From NCBI RefSeq assembly GCF_014697615.1, contig NZ_JACJSD010000062.1, positions 1 to 34,456 on the forward strand: a stretch of DNA of 34,456 nucleotides, given 5' to 3'. Position 1 is the first letter of the stretch; each line of letters begins with the position of its first letter. This DNA is from Nostoc sp. FACHB-280 (GTDB lineage: Bacteria > Cyanobacteriota > Cyanobacteriia > Cyanobacteriales > Nostocaceae). Below the pieces are notes generated by a model. It worked only from the letters and a program-made list of their open reading frames with translations, did not search any database and had not been told where the DNA came from. Of the stretch, positions 16,205 through 24,685 are shown in pieces. A program made the position numbers and the translations under genes.

Positions 16205-17299
16205 CTAAGATAAGGCTGCTGCTGTACTTAAGCCCAGTTTCAGTAATAAACGCTCAATGTCAAAATGCTCATTCATCAATTGGCGGATGCACTGCACCTT
16301 AATTGGTTCATGGACACGTACTTGGCCAAAAGTCCGGTCAACAATTTCTACAGTTGTCAAGGTATCTAAGTCAACAGACAAAATGGGGATTTCCAGTTCT
16401 TCAGCCCGACTGAGAATAAATTGCGGTGGTGGTAATTGTCCTGTGAGAATTAGGCATTGAGTTGAGGTTTCTAGGGCAGCTTGTTGAATTTCTACCCGAT
16501 CACCTCCTGTGACGACTGCCATGTTACGCCGTTTGCGGAAATACTTGACAGCCGCATTGACGTTCATCGCCCCAATGGCCAGACTTTCTACCATCAAATC
16601 TAAGCGATCGCTCCGGCAAAGAACTTCAGCATTTAACTGTTTGACTAGTTCCCCGACGCTGACACTGCGTAGCAAATCATTTTTTGGCAGTGTTCCTAAT
16701 ACAGCAATGCCTTGCTGTTCCAAAAATGGACGCACAAGGTTTTCAACCATTTCCAATTCTTGGGGAGGAATATCATTGAGAACAACACCTACCAAGCGAT
16801 CGCCCACACGCTCTTGTGCTGCCAACAACGCATCTAGAGAAAGTAACGAATTGTAACGATTAACCAACAAAACCGCAGCATCTAAAACTTCTGCAACTTG
16901 TAGAGTTGATAAATCAAATAAATGTCCTTCTGTTAAATTACCTGGCCCCTCCAGTAAGACTAAATCGCCACGAGTAACTTGCAAATATTCCTGAATCAAC
17001 GACTGGCGATAATTATTGTTATCTTCGCCGCTTAAACGTTTTTGGACACTGACTGCATCTAAAGCCAGCATGGTAGGCGCAATGCGGTTTGCTGCTAGAT
17101 TCAGGCTAGAAGCAATAAACTGGACATCTTCTTCAATTAAGGTACCGCTAGAGGTTGTCAAACAAGTTCCCAGCGGTTTGCCGTAAGCAATATCCAGTCC
17201 TTTTTGCTGTAGCTGATAAGACAAACCCAAAACTGTTGCAGATTTTCCGCTATAAGTTTCGGTTGAGCCAATCAGCAAATGTTTAGCAGATTTCGGCAC
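16205..17299 (-). CDS. Phosphotransacetylase-family protein (BioD-like P-loop plus DRTGG domain)
   Basis: 364 aa. The N-terminal half is a BioD/CobQ-like ATPase: P-loop GSTETYSGKSA (11-21, Lys19), LVLLEGPGNLTEG as Walker-B-like switch, and VVLNDIP. The C-terminal half is a DRTGG domain (about 215-330), with MNVNAAVKYFRKRRNMAVVTGGDR and CLILTGQ. This is the architecture of the regulatory N-terminal part of long phosphate acetyltransferases, but the catalytic PTA_PTB domain is absent. It is therefore not itself an acetyltransferase by known criteria, despite the usual database name. The EbsA-like gene lies 330 bp upstream on the same strand. Confidence 0.8.
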   Translation of the reverse strand: MPKSAKHLLIGSTETYSGKSATVLGLSYQLQQKGLDIAYGKPLGTCLTTSSGTLIEEDVQFIASSLNLAANRIAPTMLALDAVSVQKRLSGEDNNNYRQSLIQEYLQVTRGDLVLLEGPGNLTEGHLFDLSTLQVAEVLDAAVLLVNRYNSLLSLDALLAAQERVGDRLVGVVLNDIPPQELEMVENLVRPFLEQQGIAVLGTLPKNDLLRSVSVGELVKQLNAEVLCRSDRLDLMVESLAIGAMNVNAAVKYFRKRRNMAVVTGGDRVEIQQAALETSTQCLILTGQLPPPQFILSRAEELEIPILSVDLDTLTTVEIVDRTFGQVRVHEPIKVQCIRQLMNEHFDIERLLLKLGLSTAAALS

Positions 17300-17629
17300 A
17301 CATGCACTCCTAATTTCAAAAGGAAGTAGAACCCAGCTAGGTGTTTACTAATTTTAGTTTGTTCCAGCAAAAGACTTACGCTCTTGGCGAGCATAGTTTT
17401 TGAGTGAGAACATTTTTTTTGTGCAAAAAATAGCTTTTATCTACAGTATTGATGCTGTAAGGTTACTAACTACTTGGTATTTAAAATAATGCTTAAAATG
17501 TTATGGGCTGGATGCCAAATATATCAACTAAAATATATCTTAATACTCGTAAGCATAACTGTCTGGGCTAGGTTCAAGGGAAATAGTTTTCCCTTGTAAT
17601 CCTATACCCTAGACTTTCAGGGAATTGAT
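17300..17629. other. Spacer with nested hairpin downstream of the EbsA-like gene
   Basis: CAAGGG (17575-17580) pairs with CCCTTG (17591-17596), enlarged by AAA/TTT. The outer pieces CTAGG (17568-17572) and CCTAG (17608-17612) can extend the stem. There is no T-run after it on the minus strand, so termination is uncertain. The rest is AT-rich and presumably holds the promoter of the phosphotransacetylase-family gene. A 32-codon frame at 17489 looks accidental. Confidence 0.45.
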
Positions 17630-18004
17630 TTATTCATCAATACGCAGCAACTTTCTGTAAAATGATTGGGAAAAGTCTGTGACACGATAACGTTTATAGT
17701 TTTCCATTAATTCAATTAAAAAACTAATAAACTCAAAGCTGGCCATCATCACTTCATAACTGAGTTCAGCATTACCATCAAACTGCATTCGGCAGCGCGT
17801 TAAGTCTGAAGGCAGGGTGGCCACGTTCCAAGAAGCGACAAAAGGAATATTTTCACTGGCTTCTATTTTGCGGTGTCCCTCCAAAATACCTTTTTGATAG
17901 AGACTGATGGCATAGGGCAAGAAATTCCGCTTTGTACCCTGAATATAAGGCAAGTAAACGCTTGCTTGCTGCTGCGTTGCAGGCTGGAGTTGCTCAATAG
18001 ACAT
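17630..18004 (-). CDS. ebsA: EbsA-like type IV pilus biogenesis protein
   Basis: 124 aa, soluble. Its core YLPYIQGTKRNFLPYAISLYQKG, the central SWNVATLPSDLTRCRMQFDG and the helical C-terminus (MMASFEFISFLIELMENYKR) resemble EbsA, the cyanobacterium-specific cytoplasmic protein that works with the PilB/PilC type IV pilus motor and was found in a biofilm self-suppression screen. I recognise it by overall pattern and length rather than a diagnostic motif, so the symbol is provisional. Start ATG at 18004. No other pilus genes are in the window. Confidence 0.6.
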   Translation of the reverse strand: MSIEQLQPATQQQASVYLPYIQGTKRNFLPYAISLYQKGILEGHRKIEASENIPFVASWNVATLPSDLTRCRMQFDGNAELSYEVMMASFEFISFLIELMENYKRYRVTDFSQSFYRKLLRIDE

Positions 18005-18253
18005 TATTGAATATTCCTCAAGTTAGGTGAAACTGGGGATATTAGTCGTTGTCAATAGTATTCCCAAAAAAACTGCGGTAATACACACTACAAAATCATC
18101 GCCCTTTGGTTGAGGGAACGGGCAATACCCGAATTTCTTACGCATGGGTGGGGAGTGTGGGGGGTGTGGAGAGAGAGGGGGGAAAGATTTCTTCACCATC
18201 CTCCCGCCCCTACCGATGATGAATCTGTGGAAAAGCCTCAAAATATTCCGCAA

Positions 18254-18637
18254 GAAATGTTAAATAATGGCAATAATCAATAAGTAATTCTTTGTATTTT
18301 GTCTTTTTAGTTTTGAGTTTGTGATAGTGACAGCAAAGTTACTACTAAGAAATATTAAAATTTCGGTTACAATAAGGCTGCATTAGCTTTTATCCAAGCT
18401 GGGGCAGTAGCGGCGAAAAAACCTAACATTAGGTCTTCAAGACGCTGATTGCAATGTCTCACAACCAAAAGCTGTGTCTATCTTGTAATTACTTTGTTGA
18501 ATCTACTGTTGCCGTTGAAAAGCAACGTAATTTTGATACAGCAAGTAAAGCCAGATGGCAGAGTCAAAGTTTGACGTTACAAAATTCCCGGCTTATTTAT
18601 GGGTGTAGAAAAATACTGGTATCGCATTAAGTAACCT
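18254..18637. other. Intergenic region upstream of the GT2 gene
   Basis: No convincing gene. A near-palindrome ACCTAACATTAGGT lies at about 18421-18434. A promoter for the downstream glycosyltransferase is expected here, but no clear -10/-35 pair stands out. Confidence 0.4.
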
Positions 18638-20044
18638 ATGCCAGCGAACTCCTGGCCTGAAAACGATTCATACAAAGAGCTTGACCCGCTAGATTCTCTG
18701 TTGGCTGACCTATCGGCGACAGAAGATTCATTGGTAGGGACAAATCGTTTGTCTCAACCATCCCGGTTTCAAGGACGTAGACGTAAAGCCGCTCTGGTGT
18801 TGTCAATAGTTTGGAGTGGTACGATCGCTCTACACTTAGCTTCTTGGGCTTACATTTTTGTTCTAGGGTTGACGACAATCCTGGGTATTCATGCCTTCGT
18901 GGTGATATTCGCTAAACCTCGCCGCTATCAAAAAGAAATGCAGGGTGAATTACCTTCTGTATCTTTGTTGGTAGCTGCCAAAAATGAGGAAGCGGTGATT
19001 GGCAAGTTAGTCAAGAATTTGTGCAATCTGGAATATCCAGATGGACAATACGAAGTTTGGATAATTGACGATAACAGTACCGACAAAACACCGCAAATCC
19101 TAGCGGAACTAGCGCAGGAATACAAAAAACTCAAAGTACTGAGGCGTTCCCCCCAAGCAGGTGGCGGTAAATCGGGAGCATTAAATCAAGTTCTACCGCA
19201 GACAAAAGGCGAAATTGTTGCTGTGTTTGATGCTGATGCTCAAGTGCCATCAGACTTGCTACTCCAAATAGTACCTTTGTTTCAAAGAGAAAAAGTTGGT
19301 GCGGTGCAGGTGCGGAAAGCGATCGCCAACGCTAAAGAAAACTTTTGGACTAAGGGACAGATGGCAGAAATGGCACTGGACACTTGGTTCCAACAACAGC
19401 GCATTGCTTTGGGTGGGATTGGTGAATTGCGGGGTAACGGTCAATTTGTCCGCCGCACCGCCTTAGATAGTTGTGGTGGATGGAATGAGGAAACCATCAC
19501 TGATGACTTAGATATGACCTTGCGCTTGCATTTGGACAACTGGGATATTGAGTGTGTCTTCTCCCCAGCCGTGCAGGAAGAAGGTGTGACAAATGCGATC
19601 GCGCTTTGGCATCAGCGCAACCGTTGGGCAGAAGGTGGCTATCAGCGTTATTTAGATTACTGGGATCTGATTCTGAAAAACCGCATGGGAACCCGTAAAA
19701 CCTGGGATATGCTCATGTTTATGATTACCATGTACATCTTGCCAACGGCTGCCATCCCAGACTTATTAATGGCCATTGCCAAGCATCGCCTACCACTGCT
19801 AGGCCCAGTCACTACCTTGTCTGTATCTATGTCCGTTTTTGGTATGTTTGCCGGACTAAGACGGATACGTCAAGAGCAGAAATTCACTGTTGCGACTTAT
19901 CCAGTGTTATTACTACAAACCCTGCGCGGCACATTATATATGCTGCACTGGTTAGTAGTAATGAGTAGTACCACCGCCAGAATGTCCTTTAGGCCAAAGC
20001 GCCTGAAATGGGTAAAGACAGTACATTCTGGTAGTGGAGAATAA
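18638..20044 (+). CDS. mgdA: GT2 membrane glycosyltransferase, probable monoglucosyldiacylglycerol synthase
   Basis: 468 aa. Helices at about 52-92 precede a cytoplasmic GT-A domain: SLLVAAKNEEAVIGKLV and WIIDDNSTDKTP bind the sugar nucleotide, FDADAQ (197-202) is the DxD metal site, ITDDLDM (287-293) supplies the catalytic base and HQRNRW (325-330) is the QxxRW motif of processive-type GT2 enzymes. Three further C-terminal helices follow. Length and overall pattern fit the cyanobacterial enzyme that transfers glucose from UDP-glucose to diacylglycerol, the first step to the galactolipid MGDG; the epimerase and DGDG enzymes are encoded elsewhere. A cellulose-synthase-like role is less likely because the protein lacks a PilZ domain. 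Start ATG at 18638 (MPANSWPEND). Confidence 0.78.
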   Translation: MPANSWPENDSYKELDPLDSLLADLSATEDSLVGTNRLSQPSRFQGRRRKAALVLSIVWSGTIALHLASWAYIFVLGLTTILGIHAFVVIFAKPRRYQKEMQGELPSVSLLVAAKNEEAVIGKLVKNLCNLEYPDGQYEVWIIDDNSTDKTPQILAELAQEYKKLKVLRRSPQAGGGKSGALNQVLPQTKGEIVAVFDADAQVPSDLLLQIVPLFQREKVGAVQVRKAIANAKENFWTKGQMAEMALDTWFQQQRIALGGIGELRGNGQFVRRTALDSCGGWNEETITDDLDMTLRLHLDNWDIECVFSPAVQEEGVTNAIALWHQRNRWAEGGYQRYLDYWDLILKNRMGTRKTWDMLMFMITMYILPTAAIPDLLMAIAKHRLPLLGPVTTLSVSMSVFGMFAGLRRIRQEQKFTVATYPVLLLQTLRGTLYMLHWLVVMSSTTARMSFRPKRLKWVKTVHSGSGE

Positions 20045-20061
20045 AAAGGCAAAAGTTAAAA

Positions 20062-20100
20062 GGCAAAGGGCAAAAGAGTGTGTTTCTTTTGCCCTTTTGC
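20062..20100 (+). terminator. Probable intrinsic terminator of the GT2 gene
   Basis: GGGCAAAAG (20068-20076) pairs with CTTTTGCCC (20086-20094), with A-rich sequence before and TTTTGCTTTT after. It lies 24 bp past the stop codon. The upstream ATG at 20078 of the methyltransferase frame falls inside this loop, which argues against that start. Confidence 0.65.
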
Positions 20101-20152
20101 TTTTGGAGTAGAAAAAATAATATTACAAATAATTAAGACTTGGTACCTTTAC

Positions 20153-20890
20153 ATGGAGAAGACAGGCCCAAACTTTTTTGACGATGAGGCGGTTTTTGCA
20201 AACTATATGCAACGTCGTCAAGGTGTAGATACGCCCAATGATACGCTGGAAAAGCCAGTATTTATGGATCTCATTCAACCCATTACTGACAAACGTATTC
20301 TTGACATGGGGTGCGGTGATGCAGCAATTGGGCGTGAACTTCTCCAGCAGGGAGCGGCGAGCTACATTGGCATCGAAGGCTCACATAAGATGGCGAATCT
20401 TGCACATCAAACACTGGCAAACACTTCTGGCAAAATTATTTTGCAAACGATTGAGGATTGGACGTACCCGCAGAGAGCATTTGATTTAGTTATATCAAGA
20501 CTTGCCCTACATTATGTCGCTGATCTGGCACTAATTTTTACCAAAGTTTTTGATGCGATCGCCCCATCGGGAAAGTTTGTGTTTTCGGTGGAACATCCTG
20601 TGATTACGTCGTTTGACGGTGGCTGGACGGCTGGTACACCCCGCCAAGATTGGATCGTCGATAACTATTTCAAAACTGGATTGCGAGTGACAAACTGGCT
20701 TGGTGGCACAGTAAAAAAATATCACCGCACTGTCGAAGACTATTTTTATCTCCTCCAAAAAACTGGATTCATCATTACGGATCTGCGTGAAGCACATCCG
20801 CAACGTGAGTACTTCCAAGACATAGAAACTTACGAACGGCGAAAGCGTATTCCACTATTTTTGATTCTTGCAGCACGTAAGCCTGAGTAG
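20153..20890 (+). CDS. Class I SAM-dependent methyltransferase
   Basis: 245 aa from the ATG at 20153; an upstream ATG at 20078 would put the N-terminus inside the terminator hairpin of the previous gene. Motif I DMGCGDAAIG (51-60) binds SAM, GIEG (about 73-76) ends strand 2, and FDLVISRLALHYV is motif IV with post-motif. APSGKFVFSVEHPV matches the beta-5 region of UbiE/BioC-like enzymes. The C-terminal part (TVEDYFYLLQKTGFIITDLREAHP) is the usual substrate-side lobe. The substrate cannot be told. No operon partner: the next gene, dnaX, converges on it across two large palindromes. Confidence 0.85.
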   Translation: MEKTGPNFFDDEAVFANYMQRRQGVDTPNDTLEKPVFMDLIQPITDKRILDMGCGDAAIGRELLQQGAASYIGIEGSHKMANLAHQTLANTSGKIILQTIEDWTYPQRAFDLVISRLALHYVADLALIFTKVFDAIAPSGKFVFSVEHPVITSFDGGWTAGTPRQDWIVDNYFKTGLRVTNWLGGTVKKYHRTVEDYFYLLQKTGFIITDLREAHPQREYFQDIETYERRKRIPLFLILAARKPE

Positions 20891-20927
20891 TACTTAGGGA
20901 ATTGCATGAAAATAAAGTACCAGTAAA

Positions 20928-20986
20928 CCGAGTTTCGACTCCGCTCAACTCTCGATCTTTGAGGGTTGAGCGAAGTCGAAACCCGG
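20928..20986. repeat. Large palindrome, arms of 26 bp
   Basis: CCGAGTTTCGACTCCGCTCA at the left faces GAGGGTTGAGCGAAGTCGAA at the right, about 23 of 26 positions paired around a GATCTTT loop. The TCGACTCCGCTCAACT type is common between cyanobacterial genes. It sits in the convergent gap between the methyltransferase and dnaX. Confidence 0.8.
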
Positions 20987-21061
20987 CTGGTTGGGACACT
21001 ATTAACCCGCAGATCCCTTAATCATCCAATACGGTTCAGTTAGTGAAATTTAAACATTACA

Positions 21062-21138
21062 GATCCCCCTAAATCCCCCTTAAAAAGGGGGACTTTTATT
21101 CTTGTTCCCCCCTTTTTCAAGGGGGGTTAGGGGGGATC
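21062..21138. repeat. Large palindrome (GATCCCCCTAAATCCCCCTT type)
   Basis: GATCCCCCTAAATCCCCCTT plus AAAAAGGGGG on the left mirrors CCCCCCTTTTT plus AAGGGGGGTTAGGGGGGATC on the right, with a T-rich centre. This is a known high-copy palindromic element type in Nostocales. Together with 20928-20986 it fills the convergent gap and could act as a bidirectional terminator. Confidence 0.8.
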
Positions 21139-21162
21139 AAAAGCTTAACTGAAGCGTATTGC

Positions 21163-23160
21163 TTAATCATCAACTTCAACTTCCTCTACCCAATCCGACG
21201 GAGTGATAGAACCAGATAAATCGGAACCATCATCGGCAAAGCGGACAATCTGCCCGTCGAAAAATTGTGCTAAATGTTGGGCGGCTCTTGTTACTTCCTC
21301 CCATTCTTCTGATGAATTTTGTGTGGGTTGTGGGGGAGGTTGGATGTTAGCAGTACCATTACCATTTGTGGGATATTCTGGTTTTACAGGTGGCGGTGTG
21401 ACTAGTTGTGGTGCTGGTTGTGGTGGCGGTGTAAATGTTTGGGGCGTTGGTGCTGGGTGATGGTTGTTTTTTTGGGGTAGAGAAGGTTTGTGAACCCCAT
21501 TGGAATTATTGGTTGATGGTTCTTTTTTTGGGGGAGAAGCAGTAGCGGCTGTGGCTTTTTCTAGGCTGACTTCAACGTTGCGATTCACAGTCTGCTGAAA
21601 AGCCCCGGCAATCATGGTGAGGTCAGATTTAACTTTGTCGTACCATGCAGGTTTGACACCTACACGCGCACTATTACCGTTAAACTCAATCAGATGGCAC
21701 ATTTGCCCTAATAATGCCCGACGGGGAAGTAACTGAATATTACTCAGTACTTGCTGCCAAATTTGGGTTAAGTCTGGTTGTGCAGTTTCTGGTGTGGTTT
21801 CTGCGGCAACAGGTTCAGGTTGTTTTACAGGCGAAGGCGGTGAGATGGGTTCCGGGTTTGCAGGTATGACTTCTGCGGTAACTGGCGGTACAGGTGGCGG
21901 TGAGACGGGTTGCTGATTTAAAGGTGCAGAGTGAGGCGGCGGTGATATAGGTTGCGGGTTTGAAGGTGGGGGAGCAGTTTTTTCGGTTAGTAGTGGTGAT
22001 GGGTGATGATTATTTTGTGGTGCTGGGATATTAACTGTGGGGGCAACAACTGTAGCTGCTGGCTGAATACTCGCACTGGGTAACAATCCGAGTAATGTTA
22101 CTTCTAGCCACAAACGCGGCTGGGTAGTATTTTTAATTTGAATTTCTGCGGTTCGCAGGTGTTGTTGTCCTGCCAAGATTGTACTGATGTGTAAGTTTTG
22201 GGCTAACTCAACTAAGGCTGCCCAAGTTTGTGGAGTACAAGCTATTAAGTCTTGGCGATTGGGGGCTGTTTTAGCTATGAGTAAGTCGCGGTAGAGGTTG
22301 GCGAGATTTTGCAGAATAGTGAGTGGTTCTCGTCCTCGGTCGAGAATGTGGCGGCTACAGTCTAAGATTGTTTCTGGGTTATCTTGAGCGATCGCACTCA
22401 ATAATACTAACAAGTCGCGTTCACTCACAGAACCGACTAAATCCCAGACTCTTTCCGGTGTGACTTGCCCGGATAATAAAGCTAATTGGTCAAGTAAACT
22501 TTCTGCATCCCGCAACCCACCTTGGGAAATTTGCGCTACTAAAGTAACAGCTGCTTCCGAAATATCAATGCTTTCTTTCCAGGCGATCGCATTTAAATGC
22601 TTCACCATCGCCTCTAATTGAATGCGTCTAAAATCGAACCTCTGACAACGAGAAATAATTGTTGGTAAAACTCTTTGTGGGTCGGTGGTTGCGAGAACGA
22701 ATACTACGTGCTTAGGTGGTTCTTCAAGTGTCTTTAGTAACGCATTGAACGCCTGAGTACTGAGCATGTGACATTCATCGACCACGTACACCTTATACCG
22801 ACACTGCACTGGGGCGAATTGTGCTTTTTCGATGAGTTCGCGGATATTATCGACACCAGTGTTACTGGCAGCATCAATCTCTATTACGTCTAACGAGTAG
22901 CCTTTGGTGATTCCCTGACAGACATCGCATACCCCACAAGGTTCGGCGGTGGGTTTGTCACTTTGAAGACAGTTGAGGGATTTAGCGAGAATCCTGGCGC
23001 TAGATGTTTTACCCGTACCTCTTGGCCCGGTGAACAAATAAGCCGGGGCAATTTTAGTTGTACGGATAGCATTAATTAGGGTGGTAGCGATCGCCTCTTG
23101 CCCCACCAGTTCAGCAAAACTCTTTGGGCGATACTTGTGGTGCAGGGGTTCGTAAGGCAT
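21163..23160 (-). CDS. dnaX: DNA polymerase III subunits gamma/tau, DnaX
   Basis: Clamp-loader ATPase. 665 aa. Walker A GPRGTGKTS (45-53); zinc cysteines C64, C75, C78 and C81; Walker B YVVDECHML (125-133); sensor-1 LATTD; SRC arginine finger (170-172); then the lid and collar domains to about 360. Two long Pro-rich, low-complexity linkers (about 375-450 and 545-620) flank a folded tau-like module (TQIWQQVLSNIQLLPRRALL...). The acidic C-terminus SDWVEEVEVDD is conserved in cyanobacteria. No intein interrupts the ATPase domain, unlike the Synechocystis homologue. No slippery A-run for a gamma frameshift was noticed. Start ATG at 23160. Confidence 0.95.
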   Translation of the reverse strand: MPYEPLHHKYRPKSFAELVGQEAIATTLINAIRTTKIAPAYLFTGPRGTGKTSSARILAKSLNCLQSDKPTAEPCGVCDVCQGITKGYSLDVIEIDAASNTGVDNIRELIEKAQFAPVQCRYKVYVVDECHMLSTQAFNALLKTLEEPPKHVVFVLATTDPQRVLPTIISRCQRFDFRRIQLEAMVKHLNAIAWKESIDISEAAVTLVAQISQGGLRDAESLLDQLALLSGQVTPERVWDLVGSVSERDLLVLLSAIAQDNPETILDCSRHILDRGREPLTILQNLANLYRDLLIAKTAPNRQDLIACTPQTWAALVELAQNLHISTILAGQQHLRTAEIQIKNTTQPRLWLEVTLLGLLPSASIQPAATVVAPTVNIPAPQNNHHPSPLLTEKTAPPPSNPQPISPPPHSAPLNQQPVSPPPVPPVTAEVIPANPEPISPPSPVKQPEPVAAETTPETAQPDLTQIWQQVLSNIQLLPRRALLGQMCHLIEFNGNSARVGVKPAWYDKVKSDLTMIAGAFQQTVNRNVEVSLEKATAATASPPKKEPSTNNSNGVHKPSLPQKNNHHPAPTPQTFTPPPQPAPQLVTPPPVKPEYPTNGNGTANIQPPPQPTQNSSEEWEEVTRAAQHLAQFFDGQIVRFADDGSDLSGSITPSDWVEEVEVDD

Positions 23161-23378
23161 GGAAGGAAAATGTCAATTCATTTTCAGAATCGATTTTTAC
23201 ATAAACGCCCAAATTGGCGCTCACATATTTTAAACGCAGGGTGTCTATTTTCCATAATTATAGTACATTTGAACTAAATAGTCATTAGTCCTTTGTTATT
23301 AGCCAATGACAAATGGCTAGTACAGGTCGGCGTAAATAAGCAGACCATTAGAAATAGCTAAAAAGCTGACTTGATAAG

Positions 23379-23472
23379 TATTATTTCTTTTTACTTTTGC
23401 CTTCTTACAAAGTTAGGCGGGACGGAAATCGACACCGCCTACTTTGCGCTTTTTACTTTTGCCTTGTTGTAC
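23379..23472. repeat. 94-bp dispersed repeat, copy 2
   Basis: 93 of 94 bases identical to 13715-13808, same orientation, including the AGGCGG/CCGCCT hairpin. It lies about 50 bp upstream of the promoter element of the 227-aa gene. The rest of the 23161-23559 spacer holds a TGACAAATGGCTAG short repeat and no gene. Confidence 0.8.
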
Positions 23473-23524
23473 TAGTGACCGAGATTGTACATTTTCTTAA
23501 CTGCACTACCGCCATCTTCGAGAG

Positions 23525-23556
23525 CGATCGCTACAATCTTAGGGTAGACAATACAC
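23525..23556 (+). promoter_or_regulatory. Promoter-like element: HIP1 fused to TACAAT -10 box, copy 1
   Basis: CGATCGCTACAATCT (23525-23539) is identical to 24640-24654. The similarity continues through AGGGTAGACAATAC versus AGGATAAACAAAAC. TACAAT reads as a -10 box abutting the HIP1 octamer. The element lies 47 bp before the ATG at 23572, against 46 bp in the second copy. Confidence 0.6.
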
Positions 23557-23571
23557 TTTATGGTGGGACAA

Positions 23572-24255
23572 ATGCTCAAGCGGTTACTTCAATGGCTCAA
23601 AAACCTTTTTCAGAGCTTGTTTGGCGGCAAATCAACGCCGAAAACAGCCGATGTAAATGTCTCTCAAGAGCCAGCACCGCCTTTGAGTGATACAGATTTA
23701 GAATTTCTCTTCACCGAACTGCTAGAAGGCGTACATCAGGCGCGGGGACAAGCTTGGGCGATCAAGTGGCTGCATAATATTGAGCATCGGGTTTCCACAG
23801 AACGTTGGCTAGAGTGGTTACGCCGCTTTGGGGAAAGATTACTGGCTGCACCGACACCGAATAATGAATTAGCAGCGCGGCTAGTACAATTAGGCGATTT
23901 GGGCGTAGGTGAACTAGGCGATGAAGCTTATGAAATTGGGATGCAATTATTGACACGCAATTCTGGCGAAACCATCTGGGAATATGATGGGCCAGATGTT
24001 TTCAGTAACAATTCACCGTCAGATGATGACCAAATAATACAAACAGAAACAACGGATGATTCTGCCTCGGAAGCAGATTACCAAACTGTCACCCTAGAGC
24101 AGTTATTTAGCATGATGCAGGAAGATGAAAACCTACGTCAGCAGATTTCCCAACAACTAGGAATTGAGTCTGATGATGCAGAAGTAATTATCAAAGAATT
24201 GGTGCATCAATACTATATGCCCAGTAGCGCACCATCTGATGAAGCGACAACTTAA
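23572..24255 (+). CDS. Short paralogue of the TPR-CHAT N-terminal module, unknown function
   Basis: About 227 aa. Residues 1-130 match the first 130 residues of the TPR-CHAT protein encoded 425 bp downstream: MLKRLLQWLK versus MLTQLWQWLK, LFTELLEGVHQARGQAWAIK versus LYTQLLEGVHQGRGQQWAIK, STERWLEWL versus STERWIDWL. The module is all-helical with a basic amphipathic first helix. It then has a single IWEYDGPDVF motif, an acidic linker and a short helical tail (QLFSMMQEDENLRQQISQQLG). I place the start at 23572 because it aligns with the paralogue; an ATG at 23560 adds four residues. No known domain name applies. It looks like one half of a gene duplication, perhaps an adaptor that shares partners with the larger protein. 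Confidence 0.75.
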   Translation: MLKRLLQWLKNLFQSLFGGKSTPKTADVNVSQEPAPPLSDTDLEFLFTELLEGVHQARGQAWAIKWLHNIEHRVSTERWLEWLRRFGERLLAAPTPNNELAARLVQLGDLGVGELGDEAYEIGMQLLTRNSGETIWEYDGPDVFSNNSPSDDDQIIQTETTDDSASEADYQTVTLEQLFSMMQEDENLRQQISQQLGIESDDAEVIIKELVHQYYMPSSAPSDEATT

Positions 24256-24288
24256 GTAGGTCATCGTGAATATTTATCGTCAGGATAA

Positions 24289-24324
24289 GGCAGGAGGCAG
24301 GAGGCAGAAGGCAGAAGGCAGGAG
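24289..24324. repeat. Heptanucleotide short tandem repeat (GGCAGGA type)
   Basis: Five units of GGCAGGA/GGCAGAA just after the 227-aa gene. It is inverted relative to the array at 24494-24539, so the two could pair across 170 bp. Between them is an AGGATTTTGGATTTTGGATT repeat (about 24392). Confidence 0.8.
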
Positions 24325-24493
24325 TAAAGAGGCTTTTAGCTTAGTTAATTTTTCGTAACATAGTTATGTTTTTTCCACAGACTTACTTAATAGGATTTTG
24401 GATTTTGGATTTGTGATTTTAGATTGAGAGCTTAAAAACTAGCAATAGTAATACTGTTACCTCCTAGCGCGAAAGTGCTGAGTAAATAATTAT

Positions 24494-24539
24494 TCCCCCC
24501 TGCCCCCTGCCTCCTGCCTCCTGCCTCCTGCCCCCTGCT
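24494..24539. repeat. Heptanucleotide short tandem repeat (TCCTGCC type)
   Basis: Six units of TCCTGCC/CCCTGCC, ending about 100 bp before the promoter element of the TPR-CHAT gene. Confidence 0.8.
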
Positions 24540-24639
24540 ATAACAACTAACAAAGTTTTGTATATTTTTGATAAACATCTACCCGATAAACCCGTTAATG
24601 GCAGTGGGTTTCACGCAAATCTAGCGTTTTTTGACATAA

Positions 24640-24668
24640 CGATCGCTACAATCTAGGATAAACAAAAC
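24640..24668 (+). promoter_or_regulatory. Promoter-like element: HIP1-derived site fused to TACAAT -10 box, copy 2
   Basis: CGATCGCTACAATCT is identical to 23525-23539 but lacks the leading G of the full HIP1 octamer (ACGATCGC). TTGACA at 24631-24636 may be the -35 box, but the spacing to TACAAT is only about 10 bp, so the -35 assignment is doubtful. Confidence 0.55.
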
Positions 24669-24685
24669 CTTCAGAGTATGTGCAG

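Noticed and set aside
17489-17587. 32-codon plus-strand frame between the EbsA-like and phosphotransacetylase-family genes
   Set aside because: It ends in the hairpin sequence and shows no ribosome binding site or coding character.
18023-18253. 76-codon open frame on the minus strand upstream of the EbsA-like gene
   Set aside because: Low-complexity Pro/Ser/His run read from a GGGGGTGTGG-rich stretch, with no conserved-looking segment. A plus-strand frame ending at 18282 (tail PQEMLNNGNNQ) has no start codon and was also dropped.
20078-20152. 25-codon N-terminal extension of the methyltransferase
   Set aside because: The start codon lies in the terminator hairpin of the preceding gene, and the extension has no family similarity.
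21163-23160. Intein in dnaX, as in Synechocystis
   Set aside because: The ATPase motifs are continuous, and the length is explained by Pro-rich linkers.
23397-23690. 97-codon plus-strand frame across the spacer before the 227-aa gene
   Set aside because: It starts inside the 94-bp dispersed repeat (the same MPSYKVRRDGN-like reading appears at copy 1) and overlaps the true gene in another frame.
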